DNA from: Embleya sp040605455
Lineage (GTDB): Bacteria > Actinomycetota > Actinomycetes > Streptomycetales > Streptomycetaceae
Length of the DNA stretch: 11,059 nucleotides
Direction: 5' to 3'
Assembly: GCF_040605455.1 (NCBI RefSeq)
Contig: NZ_JBEXCV010000222.1
Location: 1-11,059, forward strand
Below, piece by piece: positions 1-6,658 of the stretch. The notes beneath the pieces were generated by a model. It made no database searches. It saw nothing but the letters and a program-made list of their open reading frames with translations, and was not told the DNA's origin. The position numbers and the translations under genes were made by a program. Positions within the stretch are counted from its first letter, which is position 1. Each line of letters opens with the position of its first letter.

Positions 1-616
1 GAGGCCACCGAGCCGCCCCGCCGGGCATGACATGCGTCCCCGTCCCGGTGTGCTCGTGCACCGGGTAGGCCCCGGACGGCGCGGCCGGTCGGCCCGCCGC
101 CGTGGCGTCACGCCCGTGGGTGGGCCATTCCTGGTGCGGCAGCGACTTGCCGCGCGTGACCGTCGGCGGGCTCGGTGCGCCCAGGACCACGATCAGGAAG
201 TACGCGCACAGTGCGAACAGGACCAGCACGCCGACGTTGACCGCGCTTTGCTCGACCCGGGCCCCGGCCGGGATGTCGGCGAACCCGCCGCCGTCGTAGG
301 CGAGAGCACCCAGCGCCACGGTGACCCCGGCGATCCCCTGCACGGCGAGCACCCCCAGCGCGGCCCGAGTGATCACCCGGGCCCTCGGTGTGGGCCGCCC
401 CGCATGGGTCACCAACAGCACCGCGCCGGCGAGCAGCGCCGGCGTGAGGACGTCGAGCAGCGCGGACTGACCGCCATAGGCCCGTGCCCGGAAGCCGTGC
501 ACCCCCGACCCCACACCGAACAGGACGCGCAGCGCGTCGACCGCCAATTCCAACGCCACAAACCCGACCAGCGCCCATGCCGCCGGCTCCCGCAAACGAT
601 CCGTTTCCTGCCGCAT
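1..616 (-). CDS. Hypothetical polytopic membrane protein (3' end cut by window edge)
   Basis: Reading the minus strand from ATG at 616 gives an uninterrupted frame of 205 codons to the window edge with no stop, so the C-terminus is missing. A strong ribosome site, GGGGAGG, lies 7 bases before the ATG and fixes the start. I see four likely membrane helices, at about residues 13-35, 53-70, 81-106 and 126-148. A Pro/Gly/Thr/His-rich, probably soluble tail follows from about 149. Codons end mostly in G or C, as expected for a real gene here. Third-helix loops carry Arg clusters (GRPTPRAR), suggesting cytoplasmic loops. I do not recognise a family or catalytic motif. It is transcribed in the same direction as the secreted-protein gene upstream, 98 bases away, with a hairpin between, so it may have its own promoter. 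Function unknown; existence fairly certain. Confidence 0.72.
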   Translation of the reverse strand, partial: MRQETDRLREPAAWALVGFVALELAVDALRVLFGVGSGVHGFRARAYGGQSALLDVLTPALLAGAVLLVTHAGRPTPRARVITRAALGVLAVQGIAGVTVALGALAYDGGGFADIPAGARVEQSAVNVGVLVLFALCAYFLIVVLGAPSPPTVTRGKSLPHQEWPTHGRDATAAGRPAAPSGAYPVHEHTGTGTHVMPGGAARWP

Positions 617-670
617 CCGACTGCCTCCCCGTGGCCACGTTCGCGGCTCAGGGTAGACGGGCACGGGCGC

Positions 671-686
671 CGCGGCAGGAGCCGCG
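671..686 (-). terminator. Hairpin after the small secreted-protein gene
   Basis: CGCGGC (671-676), AGGA loop, GCCGCG (681-686) is a perfect 6-bp stem, 28 bases past the stop of the 715-1047 gene on the minus strand. It has no U-tract, which is common for actinobacterial terminators. It separates this gene from the downstream membrane-protein gene. The call rests on position and structure only. Confidence 0.35.
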
Positions 687-714
687 TCTCGGCGAGGCGC
701 GGAGAGCGGCCGAC

Positions 715-1047
715 TCAGAGCCGATCGAGGGCATCCTGCACGGTCATCCCGTCGGCGAGGTCGCCGGTGACCAGGTCGGTGCCGACCGGCGCGTCGCCGA
801 CCTCGGTACCGACGCTGTTGGACAGCGGGTTCACACCGCCGCCGTTCATCGGGTTGAGCTGCGCGCGCTGCACGGCGCCGAGCACGGCCTCGGTCGCGAC
901 TGCGGCACCCTTGCCGGCGGCGGGTACATCGGTCCGAGAGATCCCGTCGGGCACGGCGGGCGCGGCCGCGGCACTGCCGGCGATGCCGAACGCGGCGGCG
1001 GCGCCGAGAGACGTGGCGGCAAGCGCGGTACGAAGAACGGAGGACAT
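715..1047 (-). CDS. Small secreted protein, alanine-rich (110 aa)
   Basis: The start is ATG at 1047, which opens with MSSVLRTALAATSLG and is preceded by AGGGAAGG about 8 bases upstream. A longer in-frame start at 1098 would overlap the promoter and spoil the signal peptide. Residues 1-29 form a classic Sec signal peptide: Arg, an Ala/Leu/Gly-rich core, and cleavage near SAAAA-P. The mature part is about 80 residues, low in complexity (Gly, Ala, Val, Asp, Asn), with no cysteine and no recognisable enzyme motif. It contains SRTDVPAAGKG, which resembles SQVTDVLPAGKVL in the second small secreted protein at 6775-7203. The two also share promoter architecture, so I infer distant paralogues. It is presumably exported to the cell wall or medium. 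Function unknown. It may belong to the many short exported Streptomyces proteins without an assigned role. Confidence 0.7.
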   Translation of the reverse strand: MSSVLRTALAATSLGAAAAFGIAGSAAAAPAVPDGISRTDVPAAGKGAAVATEAVLGAVQRAQLNPMNGGGVNPLSNSVGTEVGDAPVGTDLVTGDLADGMTVQDALDRL

Positions 1048-1087
1048 AACGGTGGCCCTTCCCTGTCGACCAGAGGATTGACCACGC

Positions 1088-1117
1088 AACGTAGCCACTC
1101 GGCTACGAGAAGCGCAA
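1088..1117 (-). promoter_or_regulatory. Promoter of the 715-1047 secreted-protein gene, with inverted repeat
   Basis: On the minus strand the -35 is TTGCGC (1117-1112), followed by an 18-base spacer, and the -10 is TACGTT (1093-1088), then GCG. The start codon is about 40 bases downstream. TTG and TAnnnT fit housekeeping (HrdB-type) promoters. A perfect 7-bp inverted repeat, CGTAGCC-actc-GGCTACG (1090-1107), overlaps the -10 and spacer and could be an operator. The same element set with identical spacing occurs at 7266-7295 in front of the second secreted-protein gene. Confidence 0.5.
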
Positions 1118-1329
1118 TTCGGCGCCCCGTGCGCCGATGTCCCGAATCCGCTTCGAATTCGACGGAACCGTCACAGCCTCATCCGCCGTCCCTGCCGATG
1201 AGACACACCCGGCTCGGGACACATCACCACCGATCGACACAACTGCACAGCGGAAGCCGGCGGCGGAAAGCCGGCACGGAGGCGCCACCGAGATGGCGAA
1301 CAACCGAGCAGGTACCACCCGTGCGGGTG
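1118..1329. other. Non-coding gap between sigQ 3' end and the secreted-gene promoter
   Basis: This stretch of about 210 bases shows no gene with plausible codon use on either strand. It is less GC3-biased than its neighbours. Besides the hairpin at 1256-1275 I see only short CCCG/CGGG pairing near 1208-1218. It probably holds the sigQ 3' untranslated region and the upstream part of the secreted-gene promoter. Confidence 0.4.
1256..1275 (-). terminator. Possible sigQ terminator hairpin
   Basis: GCCGGC (1256-1261), an 8-base loop, and GCCGGC (1270-1275) can form a 6-bp GC stem about 55 bases past the sigQ stop. No U-tract is present. Support is weak and positional. Confidence 0.25.
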
Positions 1330-1953
1330 TCAGGCGACGAGTTCGGCGAACGCCTCGTCGGCACCGAAGCTCAGCGCGTCGTCCTCGCGCAGCCGGCGCA
1401 GCGCGCGCCAGATGCTCGACTTGACCGTGCCGACGCTGCAACCGAGCACCTCGGCCACCTCCGGGTCGGTACGACCCTCGTAGTAGCGCAGCACCAGCAT
1501 GGTGCGCTGCGGTTCGGGCAGCTTGGCCAGCGCCCGCCACAGCACCGCGCGCAGCTCGGTGTCGCCCATCGAGTCCGAACCGTCGGGACGCTCGGGCAGC
1601 TCCTCCGAGGGGTACTCGTTGATCCGACGCCGCCGCCAGGCCGATATGTGCAGGTTGGTCATCGTGCGGCGCAGGTAACCACCCAGCGCGGCCTTGTCCT
1701 GGATCCGACCCCACGCCTGGTACGTGCTCATCAGCGCGCTCTGCAACAGGTCCTCGGCCTCGTTGCGGTCACCGGTGAGGTGGTACGCGGTGGCGAACAG
1801 GGCCGACCGGCGTTCCCGGACGTACGCGGTGAATTCGTCGTCGACACTGTCCGTGCACGGAACGCTACGCGCGTTTCCGTTCAGCGGAGCGAGGGCGACG
1901 ACGGTACGGCGGTTGTCCTTGCGGATGCCCTGCGACTGCGTCTGGGACTGCAT
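1330..1953 (-). CDS. sigQ: ECF-type RNA polymerase sigma factor, SigQ/SigE family
   Basis: This 207-residue protein directs RNA polymerase to a specific promoter set. Sigma region 2 spans about residues 41-108 (FTAYVRERRSALF, then HLTGDRNEAEDLLQ and WRRRR). Region 4 spans about 138-190 (LPEPQRTMLVLRYYEG, then a helix-turn-helix with EVAEVLGCSVGTVKSSIWRAL). The acidic linker between them is typical of the SigE-like family. I chose ATG 1953 because GGGGGAG lies 5 bases upstream; an in-frame GTG at 1983 would add ten residues and has no ribosome site. The gene is divergent from afsQ1, the arrangement known for S. coelicolor sigQ, where AfsQ1 activates sigQ and SigQ opposes AfsQ-linked antibiotic output (literature knowledge). 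No anti-sigma gene is adjacent; control is presumably transcriptional via AfsQ1. The first 40 residues form an unstructured-looking Gln/Arg-rich leader. Confidence 0.9.
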   Translation of the reverse strand: MQSQTQSQGIRKDNRRTVVALAPLNGNARSVPCTDSVDDEFTAYVRERRSALFATAYHLTGDRNEAEDLLQSALMSTYQAWGRIQDKAALGGYLRRTMTNLHISAWRRRRINEYPSEELPERPDGSDSMGDTELRAVLWRALAKLPEPQRTMLVLRYYEGRTDPEVAEVLGCSVGTVKSSIWRALRRLREDDALSFGADEAFAELVA

Positions 1954-2119
1954 GACTTCTCCCCCGGTTCGGCGCTCGTTCACGATGTACAGCCTGCTGG
2001 GCGGGCTTCATCGTCACGTCGGCGAGCTGTCACAGGTATGCAACAGCGGCCTCGGTCGGCGAACCGGAAGGGGCCTCCCCGTGTTCTTCCCAGCCGTGAC
2101 GTCAGACACAATGGCCTGC
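1954..2119. promoter_or_regulatory. Divergent sigQ/afsQ1 control region with candidate AfsQ1 sites
   Basis: This 166-base gap must carry promoters for sigQ (left) and the afsQ operon (right). The published S. coelicolor AfsQ1 motif is two GTnAC half-sites separated by 6 bases. Here GTCAC occurs at 2013-2017 and 2029-2033, 11 bases apart. Between them GTCGG (2018-2022) sits exactly 6 bases before the 2029 copy, and GCAAC (2040-2044) continues the 11-base phase on the other side. A further GTGAC (2096-2100) lies inside the palindrome TGACGTCA (2097-2104), about 20 bases before afsQ1. Half-sites are seen; binding is inferred. Confidence 0.45.
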
Positions 2120-2797
2120 GTGCCCTACCTGCTGCTTATCGAGGATGACGAGTCCGTGCGAACCGGACTCGAACTCGCCCTGGGGCGCCAGGGCCATCGC
2201 GTGGTCACCGCTGCCACCGGTGAGGCCGGCCTGGAGCGGTGGCGCGAGCAGCGTCCCGACCTGATCGTGCTCGACGTGATGCTGCCGGGCATCGACGGCT
2301 TCGAGGTGTGCCGGCGGATCCGCCGCACCGACTCGCTGCCGATCATCCTGCTGACCGCGCGCAACGACGACATCGACGTGGTGGTCGGGCTGGAGTCCGG
2401 CGCCGACGACTACGTGGTCAAGCCGGTCCAGCCGCGCGTACTGGACGCCCGGATCCGCGCGGTGTTGCGTCGCGGCGAGCGCGAGGTGTCCGACGCGTCG
2501 GTGTTCGGCGACCTGGTGGTCGACCGCAACGCGATGACGGTGACCAAGGCCGGCGAGGAACTCCAGCTCACCCCGACCGAGTTGCGGCTCCTGGTCGAAC
2601 TGAGCCGGCGCCCCGGCCAGGCGCTGTCCCGGCAGCAATTGCTGCGCCTGGTGTGGGAGCACGACTACCTCGGCGACTCGCGTCTGGTGGACGCGTGCGT
2701 CCAGCGGCTGCGCGCGAAGGTGGAGCAGACTCCGTCCGCACCGACGCTGATCCGCACCGTCCGGGGCGTCGGTTACCGCCTCGACCCGCCCCAGTGA
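2120..2797 (+). CDS. afsQ1: OmpR/PhoB-family response regulator AfsQ1
   Basis: This DNA-binding partner of AfsQ2 has an N-terminal receiver domain (residues 1-115: acidic pair in LLIEDDE, phospho-acceptor Asp52 in LIVLDVMLPG, Thr in ILLTARND, Lys in VVKPVQ). The C-terminal winged helix (about 130-223) includes LTPTELRLL, the recognition region DSRLVDACVQRLRAKVE, and the hairpin TVRGVGYRL. The sequence resembles S. coelicolor AfsQ1 almost throughout as I remember it. I chose GTG 2120 because it gives 225 residues and places the phospho-Asp at 52, as in that protein. ATG 2111 would add three residues; neither has a Shine-Dalgarno. CACAAT at 2107-2112 could be a -10 for a leaderless message from GTG 2120. 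In Streptomyces AfsQ1 controls antibiotic clusters and nitrogen genes. The stop overlaps the afsQ2 start. Confidence 0.93.
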   Translation: MPYLLLIEDDESVRTGLELALGRQGHRVVTAATGEAGLERWREQRPDLIVLDVMLPGIDGFEVCRRIRRTDSLPIILLTARNDDIDVVVGLESGADDYVVKPVQPRVLDARIRAVLRRGEREVSDASVFGDLVVDRNAMTVTKAGEELQLTPTELRLLVELSRRPGQALSRQQLLRLVWEHDYLGDSRLVDACVQRLRAKVEQTPSAPTLIRTVRGVGYRLDPPQ

Positions 2798-4476
2798 CGG
2801 GCCGGCCGCCGCTGGTACGCCGCGTCGTCCGCCGGGTCGCCCCGACCCTGAAGCTGCGCTCGTTGCGGTTTCGGGTGCTCGTCGCCTTCGCGCTGGTCGC
2901 GCTGATCTCCGCGGTCGCCGCGTCCGGGATCGCCTACTGGCTGACTCGTACCGCCGTCCTGGAGCGCGCGCAGGACTCGGTGCTCACCGAGTTCCGGGAC
3001 AACCTCGGTCGGGTCTCCGCGAACCTGCCGGAGAAGCCGGACCAGGCCGACCTGGGGCCCGCCGTCGATCAGATGCGGGAAAGCAGCTTCGGCTACTCCG
3101 TGGTCCTGGTCGGCGTGGACGGCCGCCCGGTCGCCTCCAACCCGACCCGGTTCCCGCTGGAACGGGTGCCCGCCAGGCTGCAGCGCGTGGTGCAGACCGC
3201 CGACAACAACGGCGGCTTCCACATGTACTTCCAGCGTATCGACATCGACGGGCAGCCCTACCTCGTCGGCGGCACCCGGGTGGTGCCCAACGGGCCCACC
3301 GGCTACATGTTCAAGTCGCTCAAGGACGAGCAGGCCGACCTCAACTCGCTGGCCCGCTACCTGATCGTGGGCACCCTGCTCGCGCTCGGCGCGGCGGCGG
3401 TCGTCGCGGTGTTCGCCGCGCGGCACATCCTGCGCCCGGTACGCCGGCTGGGCCACGCCGCGCGCGAGTTGGGCGCGGGCCGCCTGGACACCCGGCTGGA
3501 CGTGCGCGGCTCGGACGAACTCGCCGACCTGTCCCGCACCTTCAACGACGCGGCGGAGAAGCTGGAGCGCAGCGTCGCCGAGCTGCGTGCGTTGGAATCC
3601 TCCTCGCGCCGGTTCGTCGCGGACGTCTCGCACGAGCTGCGCACCCCGCTGGCGGCGATGACCGCGGTCAGCGAACTGCTCGAGGAGGAGGCGGACAGCC
3701 TCGGCGAGCAGGGCGCGCCCGCCGCGCGGCTGGTGGTCGCCGAGATCGAGCGGCTGGCCACGCTGGTCGAGGACCTGATGGAGGTGTCCCGCTTCGACGC
3801 GGGCACCGCGGCGCTGGTGGCCGACGAGGTGGACATCACCGACCTGGTCACCGCGTGCCTGGACGCCCGCGCCTGGATGGACGCGGTGGACCTGCGGGCA
3901 CCCCGGGGCATCCTGGCCAAGGTGGACCCGCGCAGACTGGACGTCATGGTCTCCAATCTGGTCGGCAACGCGTTGCGGCACGGCGGCTCGCCGGTGACCG
4001 TCGAGATCCACCACGAGCCGCGCGCGACGGTCCCCGGCATGCTCGCCGGTCCGGGCGAGGAGGACCTGGTGATCGAGGTCTCCGACACCGGTCCCGGCAT
4101 CCCCGAGGACGTGCTGCCGCACGTGTTCGACCGTTTCTACAAGGCGGACAGCTCGCGGGCCCGTTCCGAGGGCAGCGGATTGGGCCTTTCCATCGTGATG
4201 GAGAACGCCCGTATCCACGGCGGTACGGCGTTCGCCTCGAACATGCCCGGGGGCGGCGCCAAGTTCACCCTGCGCCTGCCGTTGGTGCCGCCCGAGCTCG
4301 AAGAGATAATCGACCCGGACGAAGGGGTCGAGGACGACGGCGTGCACGCCGACCTCGACGCGGAGTACGCCGAGAATGCCGAGAACGCCGGGCCTGCGGA
4401 ACAGGTCGGGTCGAACCTCGGCGACGTCGGAGGCATCCGTTCCGGCAGGCACGACGAGCGAGGAGGCAGGCGTTGA
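2794..4476 (+). CDS. afsQ2: Membrane sensor histidine kinase AfsQ2
   Basis: This kinase phosphorylates AfsQ1 in response to an envelope or nutrient signal. Start GTG 2794 overlaps the afsQ1 stop as GTGA, giving 560 residues. Order of parts: Arg-rich cytoplasmic N-end; TM1 about 27-49; extracytoplasmic sensor about 50-186; TM2 about 187-210; HAMP about 211-264; dimerisation domain with phospho-His280 in SHELRTP; ATPase domain with N-box Asn392 (NLVGNALRHG), G1 box DTGPG (431-435), F-box FDRFYK, and G2 box GSGLGLSI (460-467). All catalytic motifs are intact. After the kinase core an acidic tail of about 60 residues (from about 500) is rich in Asp, Glu and Ala, with EYAENAENAG, and ends in GRHDERGGRR. 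Tails like this vary among orthologues; this is about 25 residues longer than my recollection of the S. coelicolor protein (535). The next gene overlaps its stop. Confidence 0.92.
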   Translation: MTGRPPLVRRVVRRVAPTLKLRSLRFRVLVAFALVALISAVAASGIAYWLTRTAVLERAQDSVLTEFRDNLGRVSANLPEKPDQADLGPAVDQMRESSFGYSVVLVGVDGRPVASNPTRFPLERVPARLQRVVQTADNNGGFHMYFQRIDIDGQPYLVGGTRVVPNGPTGYMFKSLKDEQADLNSLARYLIVGTLLALGAAAVVAVFAARHILRPVRRLGHAARELGAGRLDTRLDVRGSDELADLSRTFNDAAEKLERSVAELRALESSSRRFVADVSHELRTPLAAMTAVSELLEEEADSLGEQGAPAARLVVAEIERLATLVEDLMEVSRFDAGTAALVADEVDITDLVTACLDARAWMDAVDLRAPRGILAKVDPRRLDVMVSNLVGNALRHGGSPVTVEIHHEPRATVPGMLAGPGEEDLVIEVSDTGPGIPEDVLPHVFDRFYKADSSRARSEGSGLGLSIVMENARIHGGTAFASNMPGGGAKFTLRLPLVPPELEEIIDPDEGVEDDGVHADLDAEYAENAENAGPAEQVGSNLGDVGGIRSGRHDERGGRR

Positions 4477-5153
4477 GACCTCGTCGGCGGCTCCCGATCG
4501 TGGTGTTCGCGACGACGGGCGTGCTCGCCGCGCTCACATCGTGCGGGATTCGGCCGACCGAGGGACCGGTGGGCGCCGGGAAGCCGGCCAACCGGACGGC
4601 GCCGTCCGCGCAGAGCCAGTTGCCCGGCTCGGAGCGGCACATCGTGTATCTGGTGAAGGACAACCGACTACAGGCGCTGCCCCGGGGCGGCCGGCTGCTG
4701 CTGCGGCCGAACGAGGCGGTCCCGGACAAGGCGCGCATCGACCAGGTCAACCAGCTCCTGGAGGAGCTGCACCTGGGCCCCAACGACGCCGAGGCGCTGG
4801 ACGGATACACCACCGCGCTGCCCGCCGGCGGCCTGACTGCGGCGGATCGGCGCGACGGCGACCCGCCCGCCCTGTTCCGGCTGGACGCGCCACTGTCGGC
4901 GCTGGCCACGATCGCGCTCGGCCAGGTGGTCTGCACGCTGCAGAGCGCGTCCGGCGGTGACACCGTGCTGCTCGCCGGGCGGCGCACCGCGCCGGAGAGC
5001 TACCGGTGTGAGAGCTATCTCGACATCAGCCGCAAGAACGCGGCCACACCGCCCCCCGGCACCCGGCCCTCCGGCTCGCCGTCGGCGTTCGAGAAGGACT
5101 GGCCGCAGGCCGCCCGCCCCTCCGGGAAGACCCTTACTTCCCAAGGCGGATGA
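4473..5153 (+). CDS. Lipoprotein of the afsQ operon
   Basis: The start is TTG 4473, whose last bases overlap the afsQ2 stop (TTGA); GAGGAGG lies just upstream at about 4459-4465. The 226-residue product opens with MRPRRRLP, a hydrophobic core and the lipobox LTSC, with Cys24 as lipid anchor, so it should sit on the outer face of the membrane. The mature part has a domain at about 55-185 (HIVYLVKDNRLQALPR, then LLEELHLGPNDAEALDGYTTALP) that looks like a GerMN or LpqB-N fold, which is a tentative match. Cys154 and Cys179 could form a disulfide. The Ser/Pro-rich C-end is low complexity. Its overlap with the kinase gene suggests coupled translation and a role as accessory to AfsQ2 sensing; this is inference, though a lipoprotein follows afsQ2 in S. 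coelicolor too. Rare start and overlap make it easy to miss or mis-start. Confidence 0.82.
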   Translation: MRPRRRLPIVVFATTGVLAALTSCGIRPTEGPVGAGKPANRTAPSAQSQLPGSERHIVYLVKDNRLQALPRGGRLLLRPNEAVPDKARIDQVNQLLEELHLGPNDAEALDGYTTALPAGGLTAADRRDGDPPALFRLDAPLSALATIALGQVVCTLQSASGGDTVLLAGRRTAPESYRCESYLDISRKNAATPPPGTRPSGSPSAFEKDWPQAARPSGKTLTSQGG

Positions 5154-5253
5154 CCGGTCGGGCCCTGCGACGGATGTGTCCGGATGCGGATCCGCCTACC
5201 TTCGAAGTACGACGACGCCGTATCCGCAGTCGTCGCATCGAGGAGGCACCATC

Positions 5254-5445
5254 ATGACCATGAGCACCGCGATTCTCAGCCGCCCGCGGCACGGCCGCCG
5301 GATCGCCGGCGTCTGCGCCGGGATCGCCCGCCGCTACGGCTGGTCCGTCACCACCGTGCGGGTGGTGTTCGTGTTGTCCTGCCTGCTGCCGGGCCCGCAA
5401 TTCCTGCTGTACATCGCGCTGTGGATCCTGCTGCCCCAGGACTGA
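5254..5445 (+). CDS. PspC-domain small membrane protein (63 aa)
   Basis: AGGAGG at 5241-5246 precedes ATG 5254 by 7 bases, an excellent ribosome site. The product is a minimal PspC domain: the hallmark GRRIAGVCAGIARRYGWS at about 14-31, a short amphipathic or membrane segment VTTVRVVFVLSCLLPG, and a second hydrophobic segment LLYIALWILLPQ near the C-end. PspC proteins are linked to phage-shock or envelope stress in other bacteria, but stand-alone actinobacterial copies are mostly uncharacterised. It lies 100 bases after the lipoprotein gene on the same strand and probably has its own promoter. A 10-bp palindrome GCGGATCCGC (5186-5195) sits in that gap, and AGGCGGAT at 5144-5151 can pair with ATCCGCCT at 5190-5197. 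Start at ATG 5260 is possible but less well spaced. Confidence 0.85.
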   Translation: MTMSTAILSRPRHGRRIAGVCAGIARRYGWSVTTVRVVFVLSCLLPGPQFLLYIALWILLPQD

Positions 5446-5482
5446 GCCGGGCGGCAGGGGGCACGGCCCGACCGCGCCGGCG

Positions 5483-5510
5483 CCTATCATCCGATCAACG
5501 GATGGGTAGG
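5483..5510 (+). terminator. Stem-loop between pspC and the protease gene
   Basis: CATCCG (5488-5493), loop ATCAA, CGGATG (5499-5504) pair perfectly. The stem extends with a T:G wobble and, after one bulged G, CCTA (5483-5486) with TAGG (5507-5510). It begins about 38 bases past the pspC stop and 69 before the protease ATG. It may end pspC transcription or sit in the protease leader. No U-run is present. Confidence 0.35.
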
Positions 5511-5578
5511 CGGGTCGATCGAGTGGTCTTGCGGGACCGGAGGATTCCGGGCCGTGCGCTCGGTCGGGGGGCGGGGAC

Positions 5579-6613
5579 ATGCAACCGGGAAGCACGCACA
5601 ACAAGAACCTCATCGTCACCATGTCGGTGTTCGCCGGCGTATTGGTGACCTTGATCGGGCTGGTGCTGAGCGGCACATTGGCGGTCGAGGCCGGGCGCAC
5701 GCAGGCGATGAACTCGAAGCAGTACAGCGACCGCGACGTCGAGGACACCCGAGGGTTCTGGGATCAGAACCGGCAGGACGAGGCCAAGCCCCGGGGCAAC
5801 GAGATCTCCCCCGGCCAGCAGCAGCCGCAACTGCCCGACCAGGAGCAGCAACGCCCCGAGGCGGACTTCCGCCAACCGCCGACGATCCAGGCGCGCCGGG
5901 TGGCCGCGCCGTACACCGAGCCCGACACGGCGATCCGGGGCAAGATCTTCTTCCGGATGCCGGACGGCGTCGCCGAATGCAGCGGCACCGTCGTGCACCA
6001 CCCCAGCGGGAACATGGTGTGGACGGCGGGGCACTGCCTGCACGGGGGCCGGAACGGGACCTTCTACGACCGGGTCACGTTCGTGCCCGGGTACAACGGC
6101 GCGGGCCGCACGCCGGCCGAACGCGAGCCGTACGGGCGTTGGCCGGCCCGGCGGACCACGGTGAGCAACCAGTGGGCGCAGAACGCCGATCCGGGCGGCA
6201 AGGACGCGAGTGCGTCGCCGTACGACTACGGCGCCTTCATCGTCGACTCGCGCGCCGGTCGCACGCTGGAGGACGCGGTGGGGCCGGGCGCGGACGTGTA
6301 CTGGAACGCACCCCGACACCTTCGCGTGCAGTCGTTCGGCTACCCGGGCGACACGCCCTACGACGGCACCACGCTCTACACGTGCTCGTCTCCGACCACG
6401 GACTTCCGCGAGGATGGCTGGCCGCAACCGGACATGTTGTGGATGGGCTGCACGATGACCGGCGGCTCCTCCGGCGGGGGTTGGTTCGCCGAGGTGAACG
6501 GGCGAAGTTTCCTGGTCAGCAACGTCTCGCTCGGGGTGACCTCGCCGACGTCGCACACCATGACCGGACCGTATCTGGGGAACGTGGCGAAGGACATGTA
6601 CGACTCGCTGTAG
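5579..6613 (+). CDS. Trypsin-like serine protease, membrane-anchored or secreted
   Basis: The 344-residue protein starts at ATG 5579, with a G-rich upstream stretch as a weak ribosome site. Residues 11-36 are a hydrophobic segment without a clear cleavage site, so a signal anchor with the rest outside the cell is likely. Residues about 60-105 are a Gln/Pro-rich linker. The protease domain (about 115-344) has the S1-family triad: His152 in WTAGHC, Asp216 in YDYGAFIVD, and Ser298 in GGSSGG, a variant of GDSGG. Cys134/Cys153 and Cys269/Cys291 are positioned for two disulfides. It resembles glutamyl-endopeptidase-like V8/trypsin-like secreted peptidases of actinomycetes; substrate is unknown. No long pro-peptide typical of alpha-lytic-type enzymes is seen. 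It ends at a convergent hairpin region. Proximity to the AfsQ unit suggests an envelope role, but nothing in sequence proves shared control. Confidence 0.86.
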   Translation: MQPGSTHNKNLIVTMSVFAGVLVTLIGLVLSGTLAVEAGRTQAMNSKQYSDRDVEDTRGFWDQNRQDEAKPRGNEISPGQQQPQLPDQEQQRPEADFRQPPTIQARRVAAPYTEPDTAIRGKIFFRMPDGVAECSGTVVHHPSGNMVWTAGHCLHGGRNGTFYDRVTFVPGYNGAGRTPAEREPYGRWPARRTTVSNQWAQNADPGGKDASASPYDYGAFIVDSRAGRTLEDAVGPGADVYWNAPRHLRVQSFGYPGDTPYDGTTLYTCSSPTTDFREDGWPQPDMLWMGCTMTGGSSGGGWFAEVNGRSFLVSNVSLGVTSPTSHTMTGPYLGNVAKDMYDSL

Positions 6614-6631
6614 CGCGTGCGCGGCAACGAT

Positions 6632-6648
6632 CGGGCGGCCGCCGCCCG
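6632..6648. terminator. GC-rich hairpin after the protease gene
   Basis: CGGGCGG (6632-6638), ccg, CCGCCCG (6642-6648) is a perfect 7-bp stem that starts 19 bases past the protease stop. It is the first of two strong structures between the convergent genes. Confidence 0.5.
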
Positions 6649-6658
6649 GGCATGACGA

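Noticed and set aside
108..638. 176-codon minus-strand frame starting MATGRQ
   Set aside because: It overlaps the better frame from ATG 616, which has a correct GGGGAGG site, membrane helices and normal codon use; this one is Arg/Gly-rich.
1085..1117. ECF (for example BldN-type) promoter reading CGTT as -10
   Set aside because: No GnAAC-like -35 lies about 16 bases upstream of CGTT in either paired promoter, whereas TTGCG-N18-TACGTT fits both.
2097..2104. TGACGTCA palindrome as a eukaryote-like CRE site
   Set aside because: CRE/CREB does not apply to bacteria; an 8-bp palindrome is weak evidence alone, so it is only mentioned as a possible AfsQ1-region element.
484..2148. 554-codon open frame on the plus strand
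   Set aside because: It crosses the minus-strand secreted gene and sigQ; the product is Arg/Pro/His-rich without domains. It is a high-GC shadow of the real genes.
2773..4452. 559-codon open frame on the minus strand
   Set aside because: It is antisense to afsQ2, composed of His/Arg/Gly/Val low-complexity sequence, with no motif or ribosome site.
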